Of a stretch of 64,000 nucleotides of DNA, positions 21,863-33,560 are shown piece after piece. The stretch comes from Melitaea cinxia (lineage: Eukaryota; Arthropoda; Insecta; Lepidoptera; Nymphalidae): contig NC_059414.1 in NCBI RefSeq assembly GCF_905220565.1, forward strand, positions 8,120,001 to 8,184,000, written 5' to 3'. The position numbers and the translations under genes were made by a program. Position 1 is the first letter of the stretch. Every line of letters begins with the position of its first letter. The notes beneath the pieces were generated by a model. It ran no database searches. It saw nothing but the letters and a program-made list of their open reading frames with translations, and was not told the origin of the DNA.

Positions 21863-23125
21863 GCGGTTGTATGTTTCTTAATATTATATTAACGTCAAAG
21901 TATTAAATTGTAATATCTACTCAAGGTCAAGTGTAAATATTTTATTAACATTTGTAACATACTACTTCAGAAGCCGTAATGTTGTAAATTTGCTCCTAAT
22001 GCTCGTAGAACAACGTTAAGGCAATGTGACAACGTGGGGTTACCCTAACTTTGTTTTGGCATTAAGGTCATTGTAATTGTAATTTATAGACATGTATTAT
22101 GTTTTTTTACCATTTGTGTCACACAAAAAGCCTTTGTCGCACTTTAGTGCCAGTGTGCACAGGCCCTAAGAGTTACAGTAGTAATTTGGATGACAAAATC
22201 TATTATATATGGCGTCAGGCTATTCTAACGTCAGTTTATACGATGCTGACTTTAATTGAGGGTGTAGGCTGCACCGGATTTATATATTGTGTGTTAGTAG
22301 GCGGTTGTCGTTTCACCTTGACTATACTTTAATAGGAACAGCACCTTTACTACATGATCTAATTTGTTATTGTTAAATCAAGTGTGTATGATGTAATGTA
22401 ATGGTGAGTTTGTTAACAATCAGTTATGGTTTGAAATGAGTGAAATATACGCGTACGTAAATGCGCAACAAAGTTAAAGATACATTATTGTTACTATATG
22501 ACACAAATTTCAATAACACTTAAAACATTTGGTTGATGCCATGTTTATTTAGACATCGGAAAATATTATAGAGAACAAGAGAGTCCAACCAAAATATTTT
22601 TAAGCAATATATTTTGTTTATATTTTAATTTAAACGACACAAATTATACAAATAAAAATAGCGAAAAAGAACTCTGTTTCGCATTAAATCACATTAGCCT
22701 ATTGCAGTCTACAGGTGGACATAGAGCTCTTCGTGTTTACACTAGATGATTCGGTTTTTAGTAAATCTTATTGAGGCTTCGACATAATGCAACTTGCCAT
22801 TATATAATATCAAGGATGTTATGTAATTACTTTGATGATATTACATGTAAACTAGGTATATTAAAGTATTTTATAACGCACATTAAGTTCTAAAACGCAT
22901 AACTATACTAATAATTATGTCGTTCTAGATTGGTATGCATGCTAAGCTTGCGTTTAGTGGTAATATATTTTGATCCATTGCATCACAGGGATTAGCTGTA
23001 ACAATAGAATTATACTTTTTGGATTACTCCATATAGGTTTGTTATCTATGCGGCTTAGTGCTGTATTAACTAAGAATTTCGATTGTAATAAAATGTAATT
23101 TTTAAGGAATATTAAAACTTTATAG
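21863..23125. other. Unassigned DNA with a short SINE-tail fragment
   Basis: At 22694-22745 'gcctattgcagtctacaggt' followed by 'ggacatagagctctt' is an inverted, decayed copy of the RTE/SINE tail. The remainder shows no supported exon. Confidence 0.4.
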
Positions 23126-23129
23126 AATT

Positions 23130-23380
23130 AGCAAGTTGAAGTGGCAGTGGGCTGGTCATCTGTGTCGCAGGACCGATGGCCGTTGGAGTAGACGGGTCCT
23201 AGAGTGGAGACCGCGTCTTGGCAAACGCAGTGTGGGACGTCCTCCGGCCCGTTGGACCGACGATCTACGTAAGATTGCCGGTGTAGGCTGGATGAGGATT
23301 GCGGAAGACCGGGATGTGTGGCGCGAACTTGGGGAGGCCTATGTCCAGCAGTGGACTGCGATAGGCTGAAGTGATTAAAA
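23130..23380 (+). mobile_element. 3' end of an RTE-clade LINE
   Basis: A 77-codon open end reads KWQWAGHLCRRTDGRWSRRV, LEWRPRLGKRSVGRPPARWT and WRELGEAYVQQWTAIG-stop (23367-23369). This is the conserved C-terminus of RTE-type endonuclease-reverse transcriptase proteins. The 3' end 'ggcctatgtccagcagtgga' is the one shared with local SINE tails, which presumably borrow this element's machinery. The 5' part is absent. Confidence 0.85.
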
Positions 23381-23750
23381 CTTTAAACAGTTTTTAATGT
23401 ATTTTGATGCAAATTTGTTTTTGTTGAACTCAAAAAAGTGAAAACGAGGTTTGAAATGTTGTTTATCTTAAAATAAATTAACTATTGTAAAGTTAATCAA
23501 CATGCATTAATAATTACATAATAGGATTATTGAGAGCTCGGACATAAAAGGAGCGTAACTGGATAATTTTCTATGAAGCCTTGCAGCTATGCATCGGAAC
23601 TCGGAGGGCTGAGAGCAAACAATACAGATTGCGCTGTCTGGAACCTAAATTAAAAATCACTGCTGTAACTAGCAGTTACAACTGTGTTATAAATAACTAT
23701 CTTATATAATAATTCAATTTATTATTTATTTATATTTAACTAACAAAAGT
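23381..23750. other. Unassigned DNA
   Basis: AT-rich. No exon or repeat recognised. Confidence 0.3.
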
Positions 23751-23751
23751 A

Positions 23752-24604
23752 CGGTCACTCGGGGTAACTTTGATTGACAAGGGTAACTTTGACAGTCAAA
23801 TCGCAAAATTATTTTTTATTTTTTATGTGGTCCACATTTCGTGCGTAAAATAAAATTAAATGTATAAAATGTGTTCACTTAACAAACTTCTTAGATGGAC
23901 TCTCGGAAAAAAAAGAAGCTGTCCTACGAAGTTACTGTCAAAAACTTTGCTAAAAGTTCCTCGCGCAATTATTGTATTTTTTTTCTAGTGGTAAACTTTT
24001 AAGACAAATCGAAAATTTTACTACTATCTTAAAATCTCACCTGTATCAAAGTTATCCAAAAAGGGATTATAACTTTTACACACAACAAAATTGCCAGTTT
24101 TTGATACATATTAAGATTTTTATAGACGTTAAATAACTTGAGACTATGAAAACTAACCTGCAGCCTGTAATATCCCACTACTGGGCATAGACCTCTTTCC
24201 CAATGTAGGAGAAGGATCAGAGCTTAATCCACCATGTTGCTCCAATGTGGGTTGACGGATATATTCCTTACTATGAGTAACGATTGCTATCAGGTGTACA
24301 TGATAACAACCGGGACCGACGGCTTAACGTGCTCTCCGAGGCACGGTGGGGAGCCCCACAAGGACTGCACAAACACCCAGACCACGGCAACACCTATATG
24401 GCCAATACAAATATTCGTCATATGCGGGGATCGAACCCGCACCGCCAGCGCAACAGGTACAATCAATAGCTGTGACCATTGCGCCAACGCGGCGCAAAAC
24501 CAACCTGAGAGCACATATTAAATTAACTCTTGTCTCATATTTAACATTGTCAAAGTTAGCTAAAAAATATAGTAATAATCTGTCAAAGTTACCCCGATTG
24601 ACTG
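23752..24604. mobile_element. TA-flanked inverted-repeat DNA transposon, non-autonomous, with SINE inside
   Basis: Ends 'cggtcactcggggtaactttg' and 'caaagttaccccgattgactg' are inverted with two mismatches and flanked by TA at 23750-23751 and 24605-24606, as in Tc1/mariner elements. No transposase frame remains. A minus-strand SINE sits inside at 24161-24495. Further internal 'gggtaactttgac' words suggest subterminal repeats. Confidence 0.7.
24161..24495 (-). mobile_element. tRNA-derived SINE nested in the DNA transposon
   Basis: Flanked by 'aaaactaacctg' (24149-24160) and 'aaaaccaacctg' (24496-24507), a 12-bp duplication with one mismatch. On the minus strand it has box A 'gcgttggcgcaatgg', box B 'gggttcgatccccgca', the common body and the 'cagtagtgggatattacagg' end. 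Confidence 0.85.
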
Positions 24605-24606
24605 TA

Positions 24607-26573
24607 TATAAACTGAACATTTTTATTGTACGGCAAAAGATAAACAAGAAAAAATTAAAAGACAAATTTGACAATTTTTGGGTAAAGAGCACGCAGTACC
24701 TACATACCTTCATTATATAACTACCTATATATAAAATTATATCTAAACATATACATAAATACGTTTATAAACATAGATTGACAGTCATTACTTACTTAAA
24801 ACATTGTACGACAAAAATAATTTGTTTTCATATGCGGTTCTTTAGGTGTATGCGGCAGTCAATATTAATATTTTACTTTATTGGCCTCTTTTAGGGCTAA
24901 GAAAAAATAGTATTAGACGGCCATGCAGAAGCACATTGCCAGAGGAGCTCGTATATTTAGACAAAGTAAAATTTTAAAACGGCTAGAATTTTTGAAGTTG
25001 CCTTCTTTTGGCGCGTTAGGAAAAAAATATGAGGGTAAATTTTTTCAATACGCGCGCACACCATCACAAAAAATCGACACTCTGAAGTTAGCTAGTCAAC
25101 GAAGCAGAAGTTAGCAACTTGGAGTTAGCTAGCCAATAAAGTATAACTTCTTACGTGCGTACATAACTACACACATACTTTTTTTCTGTGGAATTTAATC
25201 TATAACACCTACAGAACACTCCATTAGAAGGAACACAGTTTAGAGTCGAACATCCTATATAGATACCAAAATTAAATGTATTAATTATCTCGCAATCTTG
25301 TTATGTTCACGATTTCGATCACAAATAGAATAGCGCTACAAAAGATTCAATAAGTTGAAGTATGAAAACACGATAGACTAGTTCTTCGACAGTTTATACA
25401 ATATACATATAGATACATTAACAAACATAAATTAAACTTTATCATAGAGTAAATATCTCACAAAGGCTTATGTCGACATTAAAACTATTCATTAGTGCTT
25501 AAATATCCATAGATATATCATACGTGTGGAGTGATTGAAAGCTCGCTTATGATAGTCACGCACGCCGCCACGCGGCGCCGGAGACAATAGCGACGCGCCC
25601 TCACGGAAGCTGCGCTATTACATGCTCCGCTGCTCGTCTGCTTCTCTGGTAATTTAAACGCAGTATAAGGACTGCTCTAGACGTTTCAATGTCACATTTT
25701 TTAGACTAAAATGTATAAATAGCTAAATTTAAAAATTTACAACAACAAACAAAAAAGGTATTTTGGAAAAGACTGATCTCTCCAACTGTTCAATGGATTT
25801 TTATCAAAATAGCGTTTTCATTTGAAATTGGCCCATGTGTACGAGAGTTATGATACGACAGACAAAAATAGGTGTCAAATTTATAATCATCCCTGTTTTT
25901 GCGTAAGGTGTTAAAAATATTATAATTCATGTCAGTACGTCAAGTAAAACCTACCACAATCCCATTACACGTGGAATTATTTTTTACATCAAGTGTAAAG
26001 TCTTTGATAAGGTGCAATAACTTAGAAACCTGGTTTTTGCACAGGTGTGATGTCCCACTGACATCCCTGTGTCGTATATGGTGTCGACATAGACCACTTT
26101 ACTATTTATTGACATATCTCGGTCAATCCATTTAGTAGCTTTGCTTGTATTTCTTAACGTGTTTTTATCTACTTGAAATGCGCATGTGGGGAATTAAGGA
26201 TTTATAAAATGGAGGAATCATTTCGTTATTTTCAATATCATTCGTCTTTGTAAACTTTCTTTTGCTGGGAAATCGATAGCTATTTTATGAAGATATAAAC
26301 GCATCCATTTTCTTCTAGATAGATGACGTTTGTTTTTTATAGTAGATTTATTGGTCGTTATCATACAGAAGGTGTAGTTGAACTCACTCTAAACAAGGAT
26401 ATAATCAAATTCCAATTCAAATTAGTTTCACTTTATTAAAAAAGCTTTCCAAGTAATTTTGAATGGTCATATTTATAAATTACTTTTGTCCTAATTGTAG
26501 TTACCACGGCAATGTGATTTATCTCAACGAAAGCTAGAAAGGAATTTTACACATGGTTTATGCACATAGATAA
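24607..26573. other. Unassigned DNA
   Basis: Mostly AT-rich with no supported exon. A GC-rich patch at 25555-25660 ('cgccgccacgcggcgccgg') stands out and could be a promoter or untranslated first exon, with a possible donor 'ctctg|gtaatt', but nothing confirms it. Confidence 0.35.
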
Positions 26574-26775
26574 TCTATAATATAAAAATGAGTCGCTGAA
26601 TGTGTTGCTAAGCGCAAAACTCGAGAACGGTTGGACCGATTTCGCTAATTCTTTTTTTAACATATTCCTTGAAGTACGAGGATGGTTGTTACGGAGAGAA
26701 AAATTCTAAAAAAATAATAATAATAAAATTAAAGAATCGACTGTTAGGCGATACGAAGTTCGCCGGGTCAGCTAG
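26574..26775 (+). mobile_element. Small non-autonomous Helitron
   Basis: Same 5' and 3' ends as 8852-9143 (TCTATAATATAAAAATGAG ... GGGTCAGCTAG), between A 26573 and T 26776. It differs by an internal deletion of about 90 bp. Confidence 0.85.
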
Positions 26776-27400
26776 TAATAATTAATTATGACCAACGCAC
26801 ATTAGACGACGCTTATTTGTCTGTTGTCTGAATTTTGTCTGTTTGTAAATTATTATTAGATGGCAACAAAACTGTTTACTTCCTAATGGAAAGTAATGTA
26901 TTTTTAATTTTTTTATCAAGAATTTATCGAATAGATAGCTCTACTGGCTGTACTCGTATTGTTCTCGTACGTCGTGGGTTGAAGTATCGTGATTGTTCAT
27001 TCCCTCCATCTAAGTTACGTTATCTCTTAATTAGTGGTCTCGATAGAGAGCAATATAAAAAGATAGTGTCAATTAGGTAGTTGCACTGAGGGGTTTGTTT
27101 TCATCAGAGAATTCGTGAGATGTGCCTATCGTAAATTAAGGAGTATTTTATTGCTTACTATCTTTCGAGCGTTTGTTAGGGCATTGTTGATTAATTTCTA
27201 AGATACGACAATATTTTTGGCCAATAACCAATTATTTCTAGTTAAAGATTATTATCAATAAAACATAATGAATTCGACATAAATTAAAACTAATAAAAGA
27301 AAAAGGTTGATTTCTACTTCATCTTTCATCTATAGTTCTATACATCTAAATATCTAAACATTTAGGTACGAGTATACATTTATATCTATCTATATATCTA
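26776..27400. other. Unassigned DNA
   Basis: AT-rich. An open frame at 26835-27080 has no supporting homology or splice signals. A loose 'tatctatc' microsatellite runs at 27381-27402. Confidence 0.3.
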
Positions 27401-27723
27401 TCGATACAAATAAATAAAATTAGAGTGTCTGTTTTTAATTTTATAATAACCACTTTTTACTAAATGCATATGGATGTATACACGGTACATATATCAATAT
27501 AACATTTTTTTTACTATTTTTGTCTGTCTGTCTGCTTGTACCGGCTAATCTCTCAAACGGTTGGACCAATTTTGACGGGAATTTCACTGGGCAGATAGCT
27601 GATGTAATAAGGAGTAACTTAGGCTACTTTTATTTTTAAAATTTATTTATTTTATAACTTTACGAACTGAACAATAACTTTTTTTGTTAAATTCAATGCG
27701 GCCGAAATCGCGGGCACATCTAG
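27401..27723 (+). mobile_element. Helitron-like repeat ending CTAG
   Basis: Contains 'gtctgtctgtctgcttgtac', 'ggttggaccaattttgacgg' and ends 'gaaatcgcgggcacatCTAG', matching lepidopteran Helitron-type 3' ends. The 5' boundary is approximate. Confidence 0.6.
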
Positions 27724-28274
27724 CTTAAAATAAAATAAATTAAATTCAGTAAATGAATTATTTGTATTTGAGAAACTGTAGGTAATACACGTGCTGCTGC
27801 AATTGCAGTTTATCCTTTAGTAGTGCGCTAACGATATAATTATTTTATTGCGATCAAAGTAAAGCAAAGCTTCTTGTACATGACTAATAAGGTAAGTTAT
27901 GAGACGCCATCTGACGCAAGAAGTTTAATGGCTGTCACATTCTAGATCTCTTTAACACCTATTTAGCTTCCTCTTGTGTCTTGTTCTTATGTCGAGCGTT
28001 GGATTATCTCTTTATTAATTACGTGAACTGGATTTTAAGTTTGTTAAAGAGTAAAATGCTTTTATGGTCTTGCCATAAGTAAACTACGTAACTACGGCAA
28101 CGAAACAAGTCTAACTCTATTTTTAATAGTGGGGAGTTATGTTTTTTGATTTATGTTCCGTTATCAGATTACTTTATCGTGTGGTTTAAATTTTTTTTTA
28201 GATTTGACAAGTAGATTTTGAATTTTTTCCTAATAATGCGCGTTTAAGATCTTATTTTATTGCTTGTCGATAAA
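27724..28274. other. Unassigned DNA
   Basis: AT-rich, no exon. 'ttatcgtgtggtttaaatt' near 28170 may be another short AACCGACTTC-family fragment. Confidence 0.3.
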
Positions 28275-29952
28275 TCTCTAATATATATAAAAGCGAAAGG
28301 TCACTCACTCATCACGAAATCTCCGAAACTATAACACCTACAAACTTGAAATTTGGCAGGTAGGTTCCTTATAAGACGTAGGCATCCGCTAAGAACGGAT
28401 TTTACGAAACTCGACCCCTAAGGGGGTAAAACGGGGGTTGGAAGTTTGTATGAAAGTCCTATGTTTTTGAAGTAAGAGACTTGAAATTTAAAATATACGC
28501 TCTTTAGATGGTGAGAAGGTGTAGAAATAATGTATTTTTAGAAATCAACTCCTTTTTGGGTTTAAAACGGGGGATGGTAGGTTGACTCCCACATCACAAA
28601 ATCTCTGAAACTATAACAGCTAATTAGGTTTCTTATAGAGCGTAAACATTTGCTGAGAACGGATTTTACAAAATTCGACCCCTAAGGGGTTAAAACGGGG
28701 GTTGGAAGTTTGAATGAAACTCCTATGTTTTTGAAGTAAGAGACTTGAAATTTAAAATATATGCTCTATAGATGATGAAAAGGTGTTCAAATAATGTATC
28801 TTTAGAAATCAACTCCCTTTTCGGGTTAAAACGGGGGATGGTGGGTTGACTCACTCATCACGAAATCTCCAAAACTATAACACCTACAAACTTGAAATTC
28901 GGCAAGTAGGTTCCTTATAGAGCGTAGACATCCGCTAAGAAGGAATTTTACGAAACTCGACCCCTAAGGGGGTAAAACAGGGGTTGGAAGTTTGTATGAA
29001 AGTCTTATATTTTTGAAGTAAGAGACTTGAAATTTAAAATGTATGCTCTATAAATGATGAAAAGGTGTCCAAATAATGTATCTTTAGAAATCAACTCCCT
29101 TTTGGGGTTAAAAAGGGGGATGGTAGGTTGACTCACTCATCACGAAATCTCCGAAACTATAACACCTAAAAAACTTGAAATTTGGCAGATAGGCTCTTTA
29201 TAGGTCGCAAACATCCGCCAAGAATGGATTTTACGAAATTAAACCCCTAAGGGGATAAAACGGGGGTTGGAAGTTTGTATGAAAGTCCTATGTTTTTGAA
29301 GTAAGAGAGCTGAAATTTAAAATGTATGCTCTATAGATGGTGAAAAAGTGTTCAAATAATGTATCTTTAGAAATCAACTTCTTTTTGGGGTTAAAATGGG
29401 GGATGGTAGGTTGACTCACTAATCACGAAATCTCCGAAACTATAACAGCTTCAAACTTAAAATTTGGCAGGTACGTTTTTTTATATTCCCTACTATGAGT
29501 AACGATCGCTATCAGGTGTATATGATAACAACCGGGACCGACGGCTTAACGTGCTCTCCGAGGCACGGTGGGGAGACCCACAAGGACTGCACAAACACTC
29601 AGACCATGGCAAACATCTGTATGGCCAATACAAATGTATGTCATGTGCGGGGATCGAACCCGCAACCGCCAGCGCAACCGGCACAATCCATGTGTTTTAG
29701 CTGTGACCGTTGCGCCAACGCGTCGTCAACAGTTAATGTATTATAAAACAAAGTCCTCAAAAGCGTATGTGATCGATTCCCTCAAAATCTACTGAACGGA
29801 TTTTCATGCGGTTTCACCAATGGAGAGAGGGCTTCAAGAGGAAGGTTTAGGGAACGGCTAAGCCGATTTTGATAAAAGTTTCACTGGAAGTTTGCCGGGA
29901 AAACTTTGTAACAAACTGATTTCAACGCGTGCGAAGCCGCGGGCACAGCTAG
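28275..29952 (+). mobile_element. Helitron with internal ~282-bp tandem repeats
   Basis: 5' TCTCTAATATATATAAAAGCG follows A 28274; 3' 'gaagccgcgggcacagCTAG' precedes T 29953. Between them the word 'atcacgaaatctcc' (with variants) recurs at 28311, 28593, 28857, 29139 and 29422, a period of 264-283 bp. Each unit repeats 'cctaagggggtaaaacgggg' and 'tttttgaagtaagagacttg'. The last unit is interrupted by a minus-strand SINE. No protein is encoded; Rep/helicase must act in trans. Confidence 0.8.
29488..29745 (-). mobile_element. tRNA-derived SINE inside the Helitron
   Basis: On the minus strand 'gcgttggcgcaacggtcac' (box A) and 'gcgggttcgatccccgcac' (box B) head the element, then the common body. 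The SINE 3' end is missing; it stops at 'catagtagggaa'. Confidence 0.8.
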
Positions 29953-30061
29953 TATAATATAACAATTAAAAAAAAAATAAAAAAATAAACTATGGTTGTT
30001 GAAAAATTATGAATTATATAAAATTAAAAACTCTTGTCTGATACCTAGCACTGCTATTTAA

Positions 30062-30362
30062 CAACCGCTCTGGTGTATTCGCCTAAAACATAAACGGTTA
30101 GCAGATTTTATTCCCACTCGCGATGAATGTTATATTTCTTGCTGGTTTGGATGTCTGTCCTTGTGGATCTCCTCATCGTGCTTCAGAAAGCACGTTAAAC
30201 CGTCGGTCCCGGTTGGTATCATAAATACTTGGTAGCGATCGTTACTCATAGTAGGCAATATATCCGCCAATCCGCAGTGGAGCAGCGCGGTGGATTAAGC
30301 TCCAATTCTTCTCCTACATGAAGAAAGAGGCCTATGCCCAGTAGTAGGATGTTACAGGCTGA
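30062..30362 (+). mobile_element. tRNA-derived SINE, degenerate head
   Basis: Body shows 'accgtcggtcccggttggta', 'gagcagcgcggtggattaag' and ends 'gcccagtagtaggatgttac'. Box B is eroded. Confidence 0.75.
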
Positions 30363-31270
30363 CTTGTACCTTATAAAATTAAAAGATTGTTTAGATAATT
30401 TATATTACGATAACTAATGTTCATAGGAAATTAATGTTGCTTTTACTATTAATAAGTGCACGATCCCGTAGGCGTTAAAACGAACATACATCAGAAGTGA
30501 ATAATACTAGGTATCAGACACGAGGTGTAAATTTATTTTCGTATTTGCCAGTGTGACTGTCATGATGCTATAGTGCTGATCTTATCTCCAACATATTTAA
30601 GTTTTATGTGTATTGTTCCTCTCAATCGTACAAGTTGTATCGTATGTATTACATCAGATAAAATTATAGAATTTTTACAACTATCATATTTCCTGACACA
30701 TAAGATTTTAATTTTTTGGACGTCAATGGAACTATGATTAAATTTTATTTTTCAGAATTATCATCGTCATGCCTTAACATATAGGCATATAACACGGATC
30801 TTATATAAAATGAAAATAAGTCAAGTAAAGTTTTTTTTTTATAATTTAAGTTTTACAATGTTGCAATAGTATAAACCTTTACTGTTTGTTGTATTTTAAA
30901 ATGACAAAGACGAGGCATTGATGCTAGAGGGTTGAGTGGTTTTCATGGGTCACGCTTGGCTGACAGTAACTACGAGCGGGAAATTACTAAGTTTCACTTG
31001 CACTAATGATCTGTAATATAGTAGGAGGCTGTACTTATTTATTGTTTTTAACCTGTGTATATTTAGGTACTTAAATTTATTAATCAACTTTAATTTTATT
31101 ATGGTAATAATTATATTCAATTGCTATAACAATTTTTTTTAAATATTTTTTAATATTGTTGTTGTTTTTTTAAATGGAACTTACACCGTTAGTATTTTAT
31201 ATGCTTAAAGAATTTGTATATTTCGATGTTGATGTATATCTTGAAAATAAATCTCAAATCTATAGAAATA
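30363..31270. other. Unassigned DNA
   Basis: AT-rich. No supported exon or repeat. Confidence 0.3.
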
Positions 31271-31469
31271 CTAGCTGACCTGGCGAACTTCGTATCACCT
31301 TATTTTTTTCTGAAATATAATAATAACATAATATATCAAAATAAAATATAGCCTATCTTTTAAGTTGGATCAAACAGCACACGGTGTGCAAATTTGACTA
31401 AAATCGGATAAGTAGTTTAGGAGTCCATTGAGGACAAACATTGTGACACGAGATTTATATATATTAAGA
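31271..31469 (-). mobile_element. Small non-autonomous Helitron
   Basis: On the minus strand begins TCTTAATATATATAAATCTC and ends 'gaagttcgccaggtcagCTAG', placed between A and T. Same family as 60917-61118, with 'gtgtcacaatgtttgtcc' near the 5' end. Confidence 0.85.
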
Positions 31470-32395
31470 TAAGGCCAAATGCCTTATATTTCTATAAATT
31501 TGAGATTATATGCCTTCTTCTTCCAATATGCCTTCTTTTATTGTTAAAAAGTATTTTTCATTGTAATTTTTTCAGAAAGGTTATGAAATCTTTCTGTATG
31601 GCACATATGAGCACATCAGTAACCATAAGCACCTGCAAACTCGCCCGTTTTATAGTAATATGGTCTATAGCGTATTAACTAAAATTGAGTATCGTTATAG
31701 AAATAATTCGTTTTCGTCTAAAATAATATACTAAAGATTGGGTCAAGCTGTAGAAAATTTAAAGTGTAAGGTCCTTTAGACTTGTAGTTTCAAACAGCTG
31801 TGACTATAGCCCACAGTCGCTGACGTGGCGGCCATTAGCGAATGATTGCTAGTAATTGATTTGTGCCCTCTAGTTTATCCGTTGTGGTCGAGCGAATTTT
31901 CATTTTCTCGTTTTCTGTTACGTGCGATGACATTTCAATTATTATAAAGACATGTTTATGAAACGGTAGCCACAAATAAGTTCAGAGAATGAAATTTATG
32001 AAGATTATTATTACAAATTGATTATTAATTTAGATGAATAATTATGAGTAAATGATCCTCCTTTCTTCTTTTTTTTTGTACTAAAGGGATGTAGCTGACC
32101 GTCTTTTTTGACAAATATTTTACAATTAAGATGTTTGTGTTTCTGTTGTACCTATATAATATTCAGATTTCCAAGATACAATTTTATTCTAGTACTGTTA
32201 TAAATTTTGTTCCTTGAAGTTTTTATCAAGTTGCGACACATTAAAAAGGTTCAGAGTAGCGTACAAATATTTTAATGAATTACGAATTACCTTAAGCATG
32301 TTTGACTGTATGTTTTTTTTTCAATGTTCCTCCTCCTATAATCCTTTCTTATTATCCTTACCCATATCCTCATTCCTGTTTTCCTTCTTTTGTAG
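31470..32395. other. Probable intron, unassigned
   Basis: No exon or repeat seen. The last 70 bases before 32396 are a long pyrimidine-rich tract, the polypyrimidine tract of the exon that follows. Confidence 0.45.
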
Positions 32396-32497
32396 AGATG
32401 TATCATCGCCGGCGTCAGAAAGTATCACCAACTTGGTCACGACGGTAGATCTCGAACACTCCGCTATGAATACGTGCGTGGAACTTGTCGAAAGAGG
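32396..32497 (+). CDS. Internal exon of an unidentified gene
   Basis: A strong acceptor (long pyrimidine tract, then 'ttccttcttttgtag') and a strong donor (GTAAGT at 32498) enclose 102 bp, a multiple of three. One frame reads VSSPASESITNLVTTVDLEH, then SAMNTCVELVER without stops; a second frame is also open, so the frame choice rests on composition only. No family recognised. It sits in repeat-rich DNA, as expected for a gene with long introns. The candidate exon near 35990 could belong with it. Confidence 0.55.
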
Positions 32498-33008
32498 GTA
32501 AGTTCAGTTGTCTTAATAGGACCTCGTTTATAAAATAACAAATCTATATACAACCATGTCAACAGTTTACTCACCTCATTCAATATATTATTAAACTGTT
32601 CATTAATATTGTATATACAATACGAGTACATATTACATTCTAGCCAAGAAACCCTTAAGACTTTCCATGTAAATTAAGTGCAGTAACTATAGCGTTCAAT
32701 TGATACACACTCGTACGTTTCTAGTTCGGGATATTGCGTTTTGTTGTATGTTCGCTTTGTGTTGCAAATGGGAAAGCGAACGAAGGCGTTAATTTTGGTG
32801 TTTTGCCAAAGGCGGTTTTCCTGGAATGAGAATTTGCTTGTTACATTGAATGAGAGATTTGCGTTGATATTCATTTATAACTAATAATAAATTATATGAT
32901 TCTTGAGACAAAACTCCTTTTACATAGTAGTCACGCTTAAAACGGCTTACTTAAAAAACGTGTCAAACGACTGTGTAATAAAGAAAACTTCTTTTTAGGT
33001 AATAATTA
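32498..33008. other. Probable intron, unassigned
   Basis: No repeat or exon recognised. Confidence 0.35.
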
Positions 33009-33411
33009 TTTTAAACCGACTTCAAAAAGGAGGAGGTTACAGGAGGTTAAAGGAGGGTATGTTCGGGGATAATTTCGTCGCTTATGAACCGATATCTATA
33101 GTTTTTTTTTTGTTGGAAAGGAAATATCCTAAGTGTGGTACCATCTGATGATGGAATCCCAGAGAAATCGAGGGAAACCCTCGAAAACCGCATAACTTGT
33201 TACTGAGTGTACCGATTTTGATGATTTTTAACTAAATCTAAAGCCGATGTTTATCATGTGGTCACATTTAAATTTCATCGAGATCTGATTACAACTTTTG
33301 GAGTAATCTTTGATAATGCGTATTTACTTGACAATTTTTTCGTCTACCTAAGTTGTATTACTTGTCGATGTAATTGAAGTCGGTTTTTTTCGTTTGCCAG
33401 CAAACACAATT
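33009..33411 (+). repeat. AACCGACTTC-family repeat
   Basis: Starts 'aaaccgacttcaaaaaggag', contains 'agagaaatcgagggaaaccc', ends 'gaagtcggtttttttcgttt' and 'gccagcaaacacaattt'. Confidence 0.8.
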
Positions 33412-33496
33412 TTATTTTATTTTATTTTATTTTTTAGTGTTATTTATTTTTCTTTTCAGTAAATATTTATTCTCATAAACATATCAGCTCACTCCA

Positions 33497-33560
33497 TTTT
33501 TGGCGCGAACTTGTGAAGGCCTATGTCCAGCAGTGGACTGTAATAAGCTGAAATGATGAT
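33497..33560 (+). repeat. RTE/SINE 3' tail fragment
   Basis: 'tggcgcgaacttgtgaaggc' and 'ctatgtccagcagtggactg' followed by a GAT-rich tail. Confidence 0.75.

Noticed and set aside
24290..24514. Protein-coding frames within SINE copies (also at 29493-29795 and 20464-20771)
   Set aside because: The same frames recur in every SINE copy and only reflect the GC-rich SINE body.
26835..27080. 81-codon plus-strand open frame
   Set aside because: No splice sites, homology or conserved motif seen; such frames occur by chance in 64 kb.
28311..29470. CRISPR-like regular repeats
   Set aside because: The units are directly adjacent and about 282 bp long without unique spacers, inside a eukaryotic Helitron.
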